Assembly: GCF_004769575.1 (NCBI RefSeq)
Contig: NZ_RQGA01000013.1
Span: forward strand, 248,001-312,000
Origin: Leptospira perdikensis
Lineage (GTDB): Bacteria > Spirochaetota > Leptospiria > Leptospirales > Leptospiraceae
DNA length: 64,000 nt
Direction of reading: 5' to 3'
The position numbers were made by a program, and so were the translations under genes. Positions 51,704 to 59,624 of the stretch are shown here, in pieces (positions within the stretch are counted from its first letter, which is position 1; the number at the start of each line of letters is the position of its first letter). The notes under the pieces are model-generated. The model was not told the DNA's origin and did not search any database. It was given only the letters and a program-made list of their open reading frames with translations.

Positions 51704-53581
51704 ATGGCACTTGAAGAAAATTCATTGGAAGATCGTTTGATCAAAATTTCCTCCCGAGACAGCAATAAAAGTCTCATGGTGAACCCGGACAAAATCTATA
51801 TTTTTCCGGTCCCAAAAACAACGTTCCAGTTTTTGGAAAATATTTGGCAATCTTTCACAAATAAGATGGTTTCTCTCGTAGATTTCAACGATGATCCCAT
51901 TTTTAATTTTTCGATTTTTGAAGTCATTGACCAAGATGAAATGAAAATTGTGGCCACGGCCACTCACTTCAAACTGAAGGAAATTGCGGAGCGCCGTCGA
52001 ATTCCGGGAATCGAAGAATACATCAAAAAATCTCGCCCCATCCACTTAGGGGATCCGCGAAATGAGTCGGCCGGATTCATTCGTAAATCGATCATCGATT
52101 TCAATAAAGGCCTTAGACCGGAAGTCATCTTCGTTAATTTGAAACAGGAAGAAATCCATCCTGAGAAAAAAGTTTTACTCTCAGAAACAATGAACCACGC
52201 CATCGGGATTCCGCTTTTTGTAAACGAAAACCCAATCGGAATTTTATGGGGGATTACCAAAGATCCGATTCCTGAAGACAAAATCCGTCCGCTCACTCTC
52301 CAACTTTATTCTTTGTTTGATGTGATTGAATTTGTTGTGGCAAAAGAAATGGAATCAGGTAACGACCATTATATTGCCCAAAAAAATATTGAAAAGGCAG
52401 ATACAGTTTCTAATTCGAGGAACTTGTTTTATACCACAACCAAAGACCAAAAAGAACCAGTTACTTCGATTATATTCAAATCCCATCAATATAACATTGA
52501 ATATAGAATGGATGCATCCTTCATCATTCCAACAACTGATGGTTATGCGGTTTCGTTAAAAAGTTTTACTCCTGAAAAATTAAACAATACAGGTAAAAAC
52601 CTTTTACTCATTCCTGGATTTTTTTGCAGACGTTCCGTAATGGACAAACTCGCAAAAGAACTTGCCCTTAAATATGGATATCGAGTTTTCCTAATGGATA
52701 TGCGAGGAAGGTCAAGACAAACCATGCCTAAACATGGAAAAAAAGAAGGATGGACTGTAGATAATTACATCCAGGATGACTTTCCAGAAATTTTGCGTTG
52801 GATTCGTTGGCACTACCCAAGTGAAAGGACAGTGGTTCTTGGTCATAGTATGGGGGGAATGATTCCTCGTTTTTATGTATCTTCTTACGATAAAATCAAA
52901 GAACTAAAAGAAGAGTTCAACTTACCACAACCAGAAGAATACATTGCTGGGATCGTTTCCATTACTTCGCCTAACTATATTAGTTTAAAATCCAACTTTA
53001 TTGGCCTAGATACTTTGAAACGCGGATTCAGTATGCTTCCGCACAAAATGATTTCTGATATGATTTTGAGTATGGCAAGTTTTTCCATGCAAGCCACAAT
53101 CCAAACTATTGATCTAAAAAAATTCTTTAAACTAATATTGAACCTTCATTCCAGCTTGAGAAGTTTTAGTTATAATATTGGAACGAAAGTTTTAACCATC
53201 AAAGATTTTGTGGGTTATAAAGAAATCACTCCGCCCGAATGGTATTTCCTCATGGAAGATGTGTTTTGCGAAGAATCTGTCTCTGTGATTATGCAATTTT
53301 TCCAAAGTCAGATCTCCAACGAACGAAGTTTCTGGTCAAACGATGGCCGAATCAATTATACCGAAAACTTTCTAAACAACTTCAATATGCCAATTTATAG
53401 CGTAGTTGGCACTGTTGATAAAATTGTTCCAGAAGAAAGTTTAACAGAACTCAAAGATCTCAAATCAGAAAACAAGGTGATCACTTATTACGAACAAGGT
53501 CACCTTGGGATTATTTTTCACGGGGAAACTGTTAGAAAAATTTGTAAAGGGATCGACGAATGGATCCAGGGATTAAAATAA
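51704..53581 (+). CDS. Alpha/beta hydrolase with N-terminal GAF-like domain
   Basis: A 625-residue cytoplasmic protein. Residues about 20-215 look like a GAF sensor domain (IGIPLFVNENPIGILWGITKDP is the typical last strands). From about 275 an alpha/beta hydrolase follows: LLLIPGFFCRRSVMDKL with the oxyanion strand, LGHSMGGMIPRFY with the nucleophile Ser, then PIYSVVGTVDKIVPEE supplying the Asp and YYEQGHLGII the His. A lipase- or esterase-type reaction controlled by the GAF domain is likely. The inserted helical lid (about 430-520) suggests a lipid-like substrate. Not coupled to neighbours. Confidence 0.82.
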   Translation: MALEENSLEDRLIKISSRDSNKSLMVNPDKIYIFPVPKTTFQFLENIWQSFTNKMVSLVDFNDDPIFNFSIFEVIDQDEMKIVATATHFKLKEIAERRRIPGIEEYIKKSRPIHLGDPRNESAGFIRKSIIDFNKGLRPEVIFVNLKQEEIHPEKKVLLSETMNHAIGIPLFVNENPIGILWGITKDPIPEDKIRPLTLQLYSLFDVIEFVVAKEMESGNDHYIAQKNIEKADTVSNSRNLFYTTTKDQKEPVTSIIFKSHQYNIEYRMDASFIIPTTDGYAVSLKSFTPEKLNNTGKNLLLIPGFFCRRSVMDKLAKELALKYGYRVFLMDMRGRSRQTMPKHGKKEGWTVDNYIQDDFPEILRWIRWHYPSERTVVLGHSMGGMIPRFYVSSYDKIKELKEEFNLPQPEEYIAGIVSITSPNYISLKSNFIGLDTLKRGFSMLPHKMISDMILSMASFSMQATIQTIDLKKFFKLILNLHSSLRSFSYNIGTKVLTIKDFVGYKEITPPEWYFLMEDVFCEESVSVIMQFFQSQISNERSFWSNDGRINYTENFLNNFNMPIYSVVGTVDKIVPEESLTELKDLKSENKVITYYEQGHLGIIFHGETVRKICKGIDEWIQGLK

Positions 53582-53585
53582 TCCC
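53569..53585. terminator. Small hairpin spanning the stop codon
   Basis: A perfect 7-base-pair stem with a 3-base loop includes the TAA of the hydrolase gene (arms 53569-53575 and 53579-53585). It lies nine bases before the convergent SRPBCC gene end. No T run. Confidence 0.35.
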
Positions 53586-53594
53586 GATATTCCC

Positions 53595-54116
53595 CTAACG
53601 ACCGCTAAACCGGTTGTGGATGAGTTCCATTTCTTTTTGGAGAGTGGCATCACGACCGGCGAGGAAATAAGCACCTCTTACAGGAATGCTTGTAATTTCT
53701 GAATCTTCCGTAATTGTCACGACAGTTCCAGGAATTTTCGGTGCCAAGGTGTAAGTCCAAGACCCACGCATTTTAAAACTAGCATCCGTCAGTTCTATTT
53801 TCCAAAGTTTGTTCGGAATGGATTCGCGAAGTTCAAAAATCATATACCCACCCATATCCGGTGTTTCCTCCCATTTTGTAATCGTACCATCTGACTTAGT
53901 TTCTAAAATTTTAATCGCAACCACTTCCTTTCGACGATTGGGAAGGTCACGAACATCAGTGACGTAAGCCCAGATATCTTCTGGTTCTGCTTTCAACCAT
54001 TCACTGGTTTCCGAATGGAATTTCGGATCTTGGAAATAACCGACTGCTAAAAAAAGAACAACAAGCCCTATAAGTAAAAAACTGGTTCCAAAAGCAAAAA
54101 GAACAATTCGTTTCAT
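53595..54116 (-). CDS. SRPBCC (polyketide cyclase/START-like) family protein
   Basis: A 173-residue protein. One N-terminal membrane span (LFAFGTSFLLIGLVVLFLAV) anchors it, and the remaining 140 residues follow the SRPBCC/Bet v 1 fold: SEWLKAEPEDIWAYVTDVRDLPNRRKEVVAIKIL starts it, then strands ITKWEETPDMGGYMIFEL and the long C-terminal helix RDATLQKEMELIHNRF. Such domains hold a hydrophobic ligand; the ligand is unknown. It is divergent from the SnoaL-like gene by 51 bases. Confidence 0.8.
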   Translation of the reverse strand: MKRIVLFAFGTSFLLIGLVVLFLAVGYFQDPKFHSETSEWLKAEPEDIWAYVTDVRDLPNRRKEVVAIKILETKSDGTITKWEETPDMGGYMIFELRESIPNKLWKIELTDASFKMRGSWTYTLAPKIPGTVVTITEDSEITSIPVRGAYFLAGRDATLQKEMELIHNRFSGR

Positions 54117-54167
54117 AACTTTTTTTCTTGCTTAGTCTTGGAATGATCAATCATAATCTTTTCCACA

Positions 54168-54641
54168 ATGCATGCAAATGAACAGATAATTCAAAAGTTT
54201 TATACTGCCTTCCAAAACAAAGATGGGCAAACCATGGTATCTCTCTACCATCCCGAGATCGAATTCCAAGATCCTGCTTTTGGTCATTTAAAAGGGAAAG
54301 AAGCGGTCGCAATGTGGCTTATGTTAATCGAAAAAAGTCAAAACTTAACGATTCGATTTTCGAATATCAAAGCAGATGACACAAAAGGTTCCGCCGATTG
54401 GGAAGCCGATTATAGTTTTAGTAAAACTGGCCGGACAGTACAAAACAAAATCCATGCAAACTTTACTTTTAAAGACGGAAAGATCCTCATTCACAAAGAT
54501 CATTTTTCTATGTGGAAATGGTTAGGAATGGCTATGGGTCCTATTGGTTATTTTCTCGGTTGGTGGCCGGCACTCGGTAACAAAGTAAAAAAAGAAGCTG
54601 TGACAGGATTACAACTTTATATGAAACGAAAACGTATGTAG
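54168..54641 (+). CDS. SnoaL-like (NTF2 fold) domain protein
   Basis: A 157-residue single-domain protein with the NTF2-like start IIQKFYTAFQNKDGQTMVSLYHPEIEFQDPAFG, followed by KGKEAVAMWLMLIEK and the strand pair ANFTFKDGKILIHKDHFSMWKWLGMAMG. The fold makes a cone-shaped pocket used by isomerases, hydrolases or ligand carriers, and conserved Asp/His residues (HPEIEF, HKDHFS) could be catalytic. No specific reaction can be inferred. It stands alone, followed by a long hairpin. Confidence 0.85.
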   Translation: MHANEQIIQKFYTAFQNKDGQTMVSLYHPEIEFQDPAFGHLKGKEAVAMWLMLIEKSQNLTIRFSNIKADDTKGSADWEADYSFSKTGRTVQNKIHANFTFKDGKILIHKDHFSMWKWLGMAMGPIGYFLGWWPALGNKVKKEAVTGLQLYMKRKRM

Positions 54642-54655
54642 TATGTTAGTTGGTT

Positions 54656-54699
54656 TGATAGAGAAACAATCTACCAGTTTATGATTAGTTTCTCTATCA
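54656..54699. terminator. Long hairpin between convergent genes
   Basis: A 12-base-pair stem (arms 54656-54667 and 54688-54699) that continues inward with four more pairs across a one-base bulge lies between the end of the SnoaL-like gene and the end of the rhodanese gene. No T run beside it. Confidence 0.55.
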
Positions 54700-54711
54700 G
54701 AATGAATCCTG

Positions 54712-55068
54712 TTATGGATTCGGCATATTGGAAAGTCCACCGGCGTTCGTAACATCAGAGTATCCAATAGATTCCAAAAATGATTTGGCACTTCCACTGC
54801 GACCGCCCGAAGCACAATACACAATGATGGATTTGTTTTTATCTCCAAATTCATCCAATCGTTTTGAAACTTGGTCCACAGGAATATTGATGGCACCTGG
54901 GAAATGACCAGATTGGAATTCGGCAACGGTTCTTACATCGACAACCAAAGCACCAGAATCAATTTTTTCTTTCAATTGGGTTTGGTTTACACCAAGTACC
55001 GATTTTAATTTATAAATAATAAAAATAACACAAAGAACAACTAAAACAATGATAACAATACGATTCAA
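54712..55068 (-). CDS. Membrane-anchored rhodanese-like protein
   Basis: A 118-residue protein. One N-terminal membrane span (IVIIVLVVLCVIFIIYKL) is followed by a rhodanese domain with VVDVRTVAEFQSGHFPGAINIP and the active-site loop IVYCASGGRSGSAK, in which the Cys nucleophile is present. It can carry sulfane sulfur. The location suggests a periplasmic thiosulfate or persulfide transferase. Last gene of the metG-cyclase-HisI-like operon, three bases after the HisI-like stop. Confidence 0.92.
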   Translation of the reverse strand: MNRIVIIVLVVLCVIFIIYKLKSVLGVNQTQLKEKIDSGALVVDVRTVAEFQSGHFPGAINIPVDQVSKRLDEFGDKNKSIIVYCASGGRSGSAKSFLESIGYSDVTNAGGLSNMPNP

Positions 55069-55071
55069 AAA

Positions 55072-55674
55072 CTACTCTCCTACTTTGTTAGGATAGACGA
55101 AGGAAATAGAATCATTCAGACCAAGTTCACGAAAAAAACAAGAATAATAACCTGTATGGCAAGCCGCGCCAATTTGATCCGTAATGTATTGGATGAAAAA
55201 GGGATTAGAATGTACATAAATCGCAGATAAATTTTGAAGGTGGCCAGACTCTTCTCCTTTCACCCATTTTCCATTTCTAGATCTGCTGAAATAAGTTCCA
55301 AGGCCTGATTCCACTGCCGAAAGCAAACTTTCCTTTTTCCCCCAAGCCAACATCAAATCTTTCCCTGAAATGTCTTGGGCTAAAAATGGGGAAAGAGGGG
55401 GAATGGTTTTTTGAAAAGAAATCCATTCTCCTTCCGTTATTTTCAAACTTCCCAATTCCCATAACAGAAGTTTGTCGGAAATTTCCAATTTAGGATTGAT
55501 TTCAAGCAGGGCATCTTCATCACAATCAACAAACAATTGTTTTTTGCCAAAATCAAACCGGCTTACAAATTCCTGCGCAAGTGGAGAACTCATTACTTTT
55601 AAACTAACATCTTTTGAATTCAGTGTTGGTTTGGATATGATTGTGATCACTTTGTCAGCGGGAAGTTGGATCAT
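55072..55674 (-). CDS. HisI-like (phosphoribosyl-AMP cyclohydrolase) protein with altered metal site
   Basis: A 200-residue protein. Residues about 100-183 align well with HisI: DLMLAWGKKESLLSAVESG, TYFSRSRNGKWVKGEESGHLQ and IGAACHTGYYSCFFREL, keeping two zinc cysteines (172, 179). But the third-cysteine block D-C-D-x-D-A-L-L that should stand before IGAACHTG is YVHSNPFFI here (153-161), while a DCDEDALLE sequence occurs at 50-58 in an N-terminal segment of about 95 residues that HisI lacks. Whether it still opens the ring of phosphoribosyl-AMP in histidine synthesis is open. ATG 55674 overlaps the cyclase TGA. Confidence 0.72.
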   Translation of the reverse strand: MIQLPADKVITIISKPTLNSKDVSLKVMSSPLAQEFVSRFDFGKKQLFVDCDEDALLEINPKLEISDKLLLWELGSLKITEGEWISFQKTIPPLSPFLAQDISGKDLMLAWGKKESLLSAVESGLGTYFSRSRNGKWVKGEESGHLQNLSAIYVHSNPFFIQYITDQIGAACHTGYYSCFFRELGLNDSISFVYPNKVGE

Positions 55675-56969
55675 ATACTTGTCTCCACAGATAGAATTTC
55701 TGTAGTTTTAGTTTTTCCACGAAGAGAAAGTGTACCCATAGACTTAACTTTTAGATTTTGTCGAAACTCAAGTGAAATTTGATCGTATAATTCTTTAGAA
55801 ATTAGAAAGTTTCTTTTTAAATCCTTTCCTAAGGACTCTAGTCTACTCGCCGCATTAACTGTATCACCAATCACTGTGTATTCCAATCGTTTCTCCACAC
55901 CAACATTTCCCACAACGACCGGTCCATAATGAATTCCAATCCGAATGAAAATAGGTTTCTCACCTAATGTTTCACGTTTTTGGTTCCAGAGAGACAATGC
56001 TTTTATCATAGCAACACCCGCTTTGGCTGCATTGGTTGCATCTTCCTTAGTAGGAATTGGAGTTCCAAAAGTAACCATCATCCCATCACCAATGAACTTA
56101 TCAAGTGTTCCTCTATGTTCAAAGACAACATCTAACATAAAACTATGGTATTCGGAAAGTAAGGACATGGTTTTTTCTGGACCTAGGGTTTCTGAAATTT
56201 GTGTAAACCCAACGATATCACAAAATAAAACAGCGATTGTAGTTTCTTTACCGCCAGGTTTAAAAAAATCATCTTCTGCATGATTCATTTCTGCCACTAC
56301 GTTTGGCGAAAAGTATCGTGTAAGTTGAGTCATCTTCACTTCATTATTTACAGCAGCAAATATTGTTCGCCTAACGCGATAGGTAAGAAAAGCTAAAAAG
56401 AATCCAAGAACACCAATGATTCCCATAGACATAATGTAATTATTTACGTGGGCTGCTGGTCCAAGAAAGGCCTCTTTAAAACTTTCCGTACTTACAAATC
56501 TAGGATCTTGTTGTGCATAGACCAGAATCCCTGCTTGGCTTATAACAACCCCTAATGCATAAATCATTGGATATATGGGTTGGATGCTAAAGGCATTCAT
56601 CACCAAAGTGCCCGCAATGATAAAATGTAAATAGGTTTTAATTAAATAAGTTCTTGGAACTTGTGACTCACCGCCAACTGCATTGTACCAAATAAATGGA
56701 AGGATGGTAATGATGAATAAATCAATGACCACACAAAACAATCCAACAAAGGAAACAAACTTCCCTTTTTTCAAAAACTTTGATAAAATATAGAGAACTA
56801 GATTTAGAGCTAAGGAAATAGAGGTGATGGTTAATATCTCAAATAAAGTCTGAGCAACAAAGAAGGTCCCAATCGTAAGAAGCGAAAAGATTAAAATTTT
56901 TCCGTAAAGGCTAAATTTTATTCCTTCAATCTCCTTCTCTCGTAAAATTTGTTCCGACTTTGTTGCCAT
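55671..56969 (-). CDS. Membrane adenylate/guanylate cyclase
   Basis: A 432-residue class III cyclase. Six N-terminal membrane spans (about 20-205) form a sensor region, followed by a short linker (VKMTQLTRYFSPNVVAEM) and the catalytic domain with metal-binding Asp in VLFCDIVGFT and FIGDGMMVTFG, plus the late RIGIHYGPVVVGNVG and VNAASRLES. All catalytic parts are present, so it should make cAMP (or cGMP). The start overlaps nothing; the stop overlaps the HisI-like start (ATGA). It lies four bases downstream of metG. Confidence 0.95.
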   Translation of the reverse strand: MATKSEQILREKEIEGIKFSLYGKILIFSLLTIGTFFVAQTLFEILTITSISLALNLVLYILSKFLKKGKFVSFVGLFCVVIDLFIITILPFIWYNAVGGESQVPRTYLIKTYLHFIIAGTLVMNAFSIQPIYPMIYALGVVISQAGILVYAQQDPRFVSTESFKEAFLGPAAHVNNYIMSMGIIGVLGFFLAFLTYRVRRTIFAAVNNEVKMTQLTRYFSPNVVAEMNHAEDDFFKPGGKETTIAVLFCDIVGFTQISETLGPEKTMSLLSEYHSFMLDVVFEHRGTLDKFIGDGMMVTFGTPIPTKEDATNAAKAGVAMIKALSLWNQKRETLGEKPIFIRIGIHYGPVVVGNVGVEKRLEYTVIGDTVNAASRLESLGKDLKRNFLISKELYDQISLEFRQNLKVKSMGTLSLRGKTKTTEILSVETSI

Positions 56970-56973
56970 TGGT

Positions 56974-59013
56974 TTATTTTAAAAGATCACCTGGATTTGC
57001 ATCACGATCAGGAACAAACAAAGACAAGGTTTTCTCCTTTCCTGATGCGAGTAACATTGCCTCTGAGAGGCCGAATTTCATTTGGCGAGGTTTTAAGTTT
57101 GCAACTACTACCACTTTTTTTCCAACCAATTCTTCTGCCGTATAACTTGCCTTGATCCCAGCGAAAACATTTTTGATTCCTTTTTCTCCAAGGTTAACTT
57201 TTACAAATAGAAGTTTGTCGGCGCCTTCCACAGGGTTTGCTTCTACAATAAGACCCACCCGAAGTTCTACTTTGGAAAGTTCGTCAATTGTGATAAAACC
57301 ATCTTCTGAAACAGTCGCAGAATCAGAGTTTTGCGTTTTCCCTTGTTCTGGTTTAGACTTCTCTGGATTTGCCTTTTCAAAAGCTTCTTTGGTTTCTTGA
57401 ATCATAAGTGAAATATTTTTTTCCTCTACACGTTTTGATAACATTTGGTATGGCCCAAGGACTTTGTTTTCTAAGGTTTCGGTTAAATTCAGAAAACTTA
57501 AATTCGGCACCTGAAACAATGTAGCCAAAGAACTAACTATATTCGGTGTTACCGGAGCCAAATAAGTGAATAGAATCTTCGCACAGTTAAGAGAAGTTGT
57601 TACAACCTCTCTTGCTTTTTCAACATCAGATTTAATTAGATTCCAAGGAGCATAATCATTTACATACTTATTAACTTTATCTCCGAGACCTGTAACTTCT
57701 CTCATCACCTTAGAATAGTTACGTGATTCATAGGCTTCACGAATTTCTGATTCTTTGGATAATAGTTCGCCAACTAACGATTTTCCTTCTGCAGAAAGAT
57801 TACCTAATTTACGATCCATTTTATCGAGGATGGAAGTAGACACTCGGGAAACCAAATTCACAAGATTTCCAATCAAATCGGAATTCACTCGAGAAACAAA
57901 ATCATCAAAAGATATATCTACATCTTCCATCCCTGAACCCAAACGGCAGGCAAGATAAAAGCGAAAATGTTCTACATCTAGATACTTCGCAAAAGTGGAA
58001 GCATTGATAAATGTCCCTCTTGATTTAGACATCTTCTCACCGTTTACAGTTAAAAATCCGTGTACATTGAGTTGGGTCGGTGTTTTGTAACCAGAGCCCA
58101 TAAGCATTGCTGGCCAAAAAAGCCCATGAAAGTAAAGAATATCCTTTCCGATGAAGTGAACAATTTCACCCTTTCCTTCTTTCCAAAACTCGTTGAACTT
58201 CTTTTCATCTTTTAAAAAGTTCATAGCGGATGCCATATACCCAACAGGTGCATCCAACCAAACATAAAAATATTTATTTTCTTCTTCTGGAATCGCAAAA
58301 CCAAAGTAAGGGCCATCGCGACTAATATCCCATTCTTGTAACCCAGAGGTAAACCATTCCTTTAGTTTTTTCTGAGCCCCTTCATTCAAACGACTTCCTT
58401 CTTCCATCCAAGTTTGTAATTGAGATTGAAAGTCTTGGAGTTTAAAAAATAAATGTTTGGATTCTTTAAGTACTGGTGTTGTCCCACAGATAGAACAATA
58501 AGAATCCTTTAGATCTTTAGGAGAATAACTTGTTCCACAAACTTCACAAGAATCACCATATTGATCTTTGCTGCCACATTTCGGACATATCCCTTTGATG
58601 AACCTGTCAGGTAAGAACATCTTATCATGTTCGCAATATGACTGCTCAATGTTTCGTGCAACGATATGACCGTTTTTCTTTAAGGTAAGATAGATGGACT
58701 CTGAGTATTTTTTATTTTCTTCCGAATTTGTCGTATAATAGTTATCATACGACACTTCAAAAGACGATAGGTCTTTATAGTGTTCCTTCTGTACCTCTTC
58801 AATCATGGACTCGGGAGTTTTGCCTGCTTTTTTAGCGGCGATCATAATTGGAGTTCCGTGTGTATCATCGGCACAGAAAAAATAACAATTATTTCCAACT
58901 AACTTTTGGAAACGCACCCAGATATCTGTTTGGACTGCTTCTAATACATGACCTAAGTGGATGGAACCATTGGCATAGGGAAGAGCACTTGTAACGAGTA
59001 TGTTTTTCGACAT
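56974..59013 (-). CDS. metG: Methionyl-tRNA synthetase
   Basis: A 679-residue class I synthetase that charges tRNA-Met. The HIGH motif is HLGH in SALPYANGSIHLGHVLEA (near 9-26). The zinc knuckle domain has CPKCGSKDQYGDSCEVCGTSYSPKDL and a further CSICG (four-Cys pairs at about 141-175). The KMSKS motif is in GEKMSKSRGTF near 330. A C-terminal tRNA-binding EMAP/Trbp111-type domain (about 578-679) begins DELSKVELRVGLI. First gene of an operon with cyclase, HisI-like protein and rhodanese. Confidence 0.98.
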   Translation of the reverse strand: MSKNILVTSALPYANGSIHLGHVLEAVQTDIWVRFQKLVGNNCYFFCADDTHGTPIMIAAKKAGKTPESMIEEVQKEHYKDLSSFEVSYDNYYTTNSEENKKYSESIYLTLKKNGHIVARNIEQSYCEHDKMFLPDRFIKGICPKCGSKDQYGDSCEVCGTSYSPKDLKDSYCSICGTTPVLKESKHLFFKLQDFQSQLQTWMEEGSRLNEGAQKKLKEWFTSGLQEWDISRDGPYFGFAIPEEENKYFYVWLDAPVGYMASAMNFLKDEKKFNEFWKEGKGEIVHFIGKDILYFHGLFWPAMLMGSGYKTPTQLNVHGFLTVNGEKMSKSRGTFINASTFAKYLDVEHFRFYLACRLGSGMEDVDISFDDFVSRVNSDLIGNLVNLVSRVSTSILDKMDRKLGNLSAEGKSLVGELLSKESEIREAYESRNYSKVMREVTGLGDKVNKYVNDYAPWNLIKSDVEKAREVVTTSLNCAKILFTYLAPVTPNIVSSLATLFQVPNLSFLNLTETLENKVLGPYQMLSKRVEEKNISLMIQETKEAFEKANPEKSKPEQGKTQNSDSATVSEDGFITIDELSKVELRVGLIVEANPVEGADKLLFVKVNLGEKGIKNVFAGIKASYTAEELVGKKVVVVANLKPRQMKFGLSEAMLLASGKEKTLSLFVPDRDANPGDLLK

Positions 59014-59132
59014 AGATTAATTCCAGTTTCCTGATTCGAAGTTCCAATTCAGCCCATTTTTAGGAAAAATCAAGAAAAGAGTAAAAAAATGAAGTTACGG
59101 AAGAATCGAAAGTAATAAAATTCACGTTTGTT

Positions 59133-59624
59133 ATGGCTAAGAAAATCGTTCAAAATTTGAAACAAGTCAAAGGGAACAAGGACAGACATCCGGAATCGAT
59201 CCAATCGACTCTGGAGATAGAAAGTGACCTTCATATTGAATATGCCAAAGTCCTTCTCAGTCTGTGGTCATATGCTTGCAATGCGGATGGCCAGTTCAAA
59301 AAGAAAGAAGGGGACATTGTCGGAGAACTGGTGAACGTACTGTTTGAACCTGGTTGCCTCTTAAGCGGATTCCAAGCCCAGAAAAAAACCGTTTTGGATA
59401 TCCTTTCCAAAACCTTTGAAAACCCCCTTCCTATGAAAACCATCACCAAAGTGGTATCCGATAACGATGAGTACGCATTGAATTTTTTTGAAGATGCAGT
59501 TTGTATTGTCGCATCCGATGGAGCTCTCAATCAGGAAGAAATACATTTTTTGGAAGATTTAGCAAACGAACTCAAAATTAGTCATATGGACAAAGTTAGG
59601 GTCGAAAAGAAATACCTTGCTTAA
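59133..59624 (+). CDS. TerB-like domain protein
   Basis: A 163-residue cytoplasmic protein. The TerB fold is recognisable from two Asp-Gly acidic helix-loop segments: NADGQFKKKEGDIVGELV (about 49-66) and ASDGALNQEEIHFLEDLANEL (about 129-149), which form the metal-binding pair of the TerB/DjlA type. The N-terminal 25 residues are basic. TerB domains occur in stress-response and membrane-associated complexes. The stop overlaps the TTG start of the large lipid-membrane protein gene by eight bases, so the two proteins probably work together. Confidence 0.82.
   Translation: MAKKIVQNLKQVKGNKDRHPESIQSTLEIESDLHIEYAKVLLSLWSYACNADGQFKKKEGDIVGELVNVLFEPGCLLSGFQAQKKTVLDILSKTFENPLPMKTITKVVSDNDEYALNFFEDAVCIVASDGALNQEEIHFLEDLANELKISHMDKVRVEKKYLA

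Noticed and set aside
51615..51725. N-terminal extension of thyX from 51725
   Set aside because: The extra residues do not resemble ThyX and would overlap the divergent hydrolase gene at 51704.
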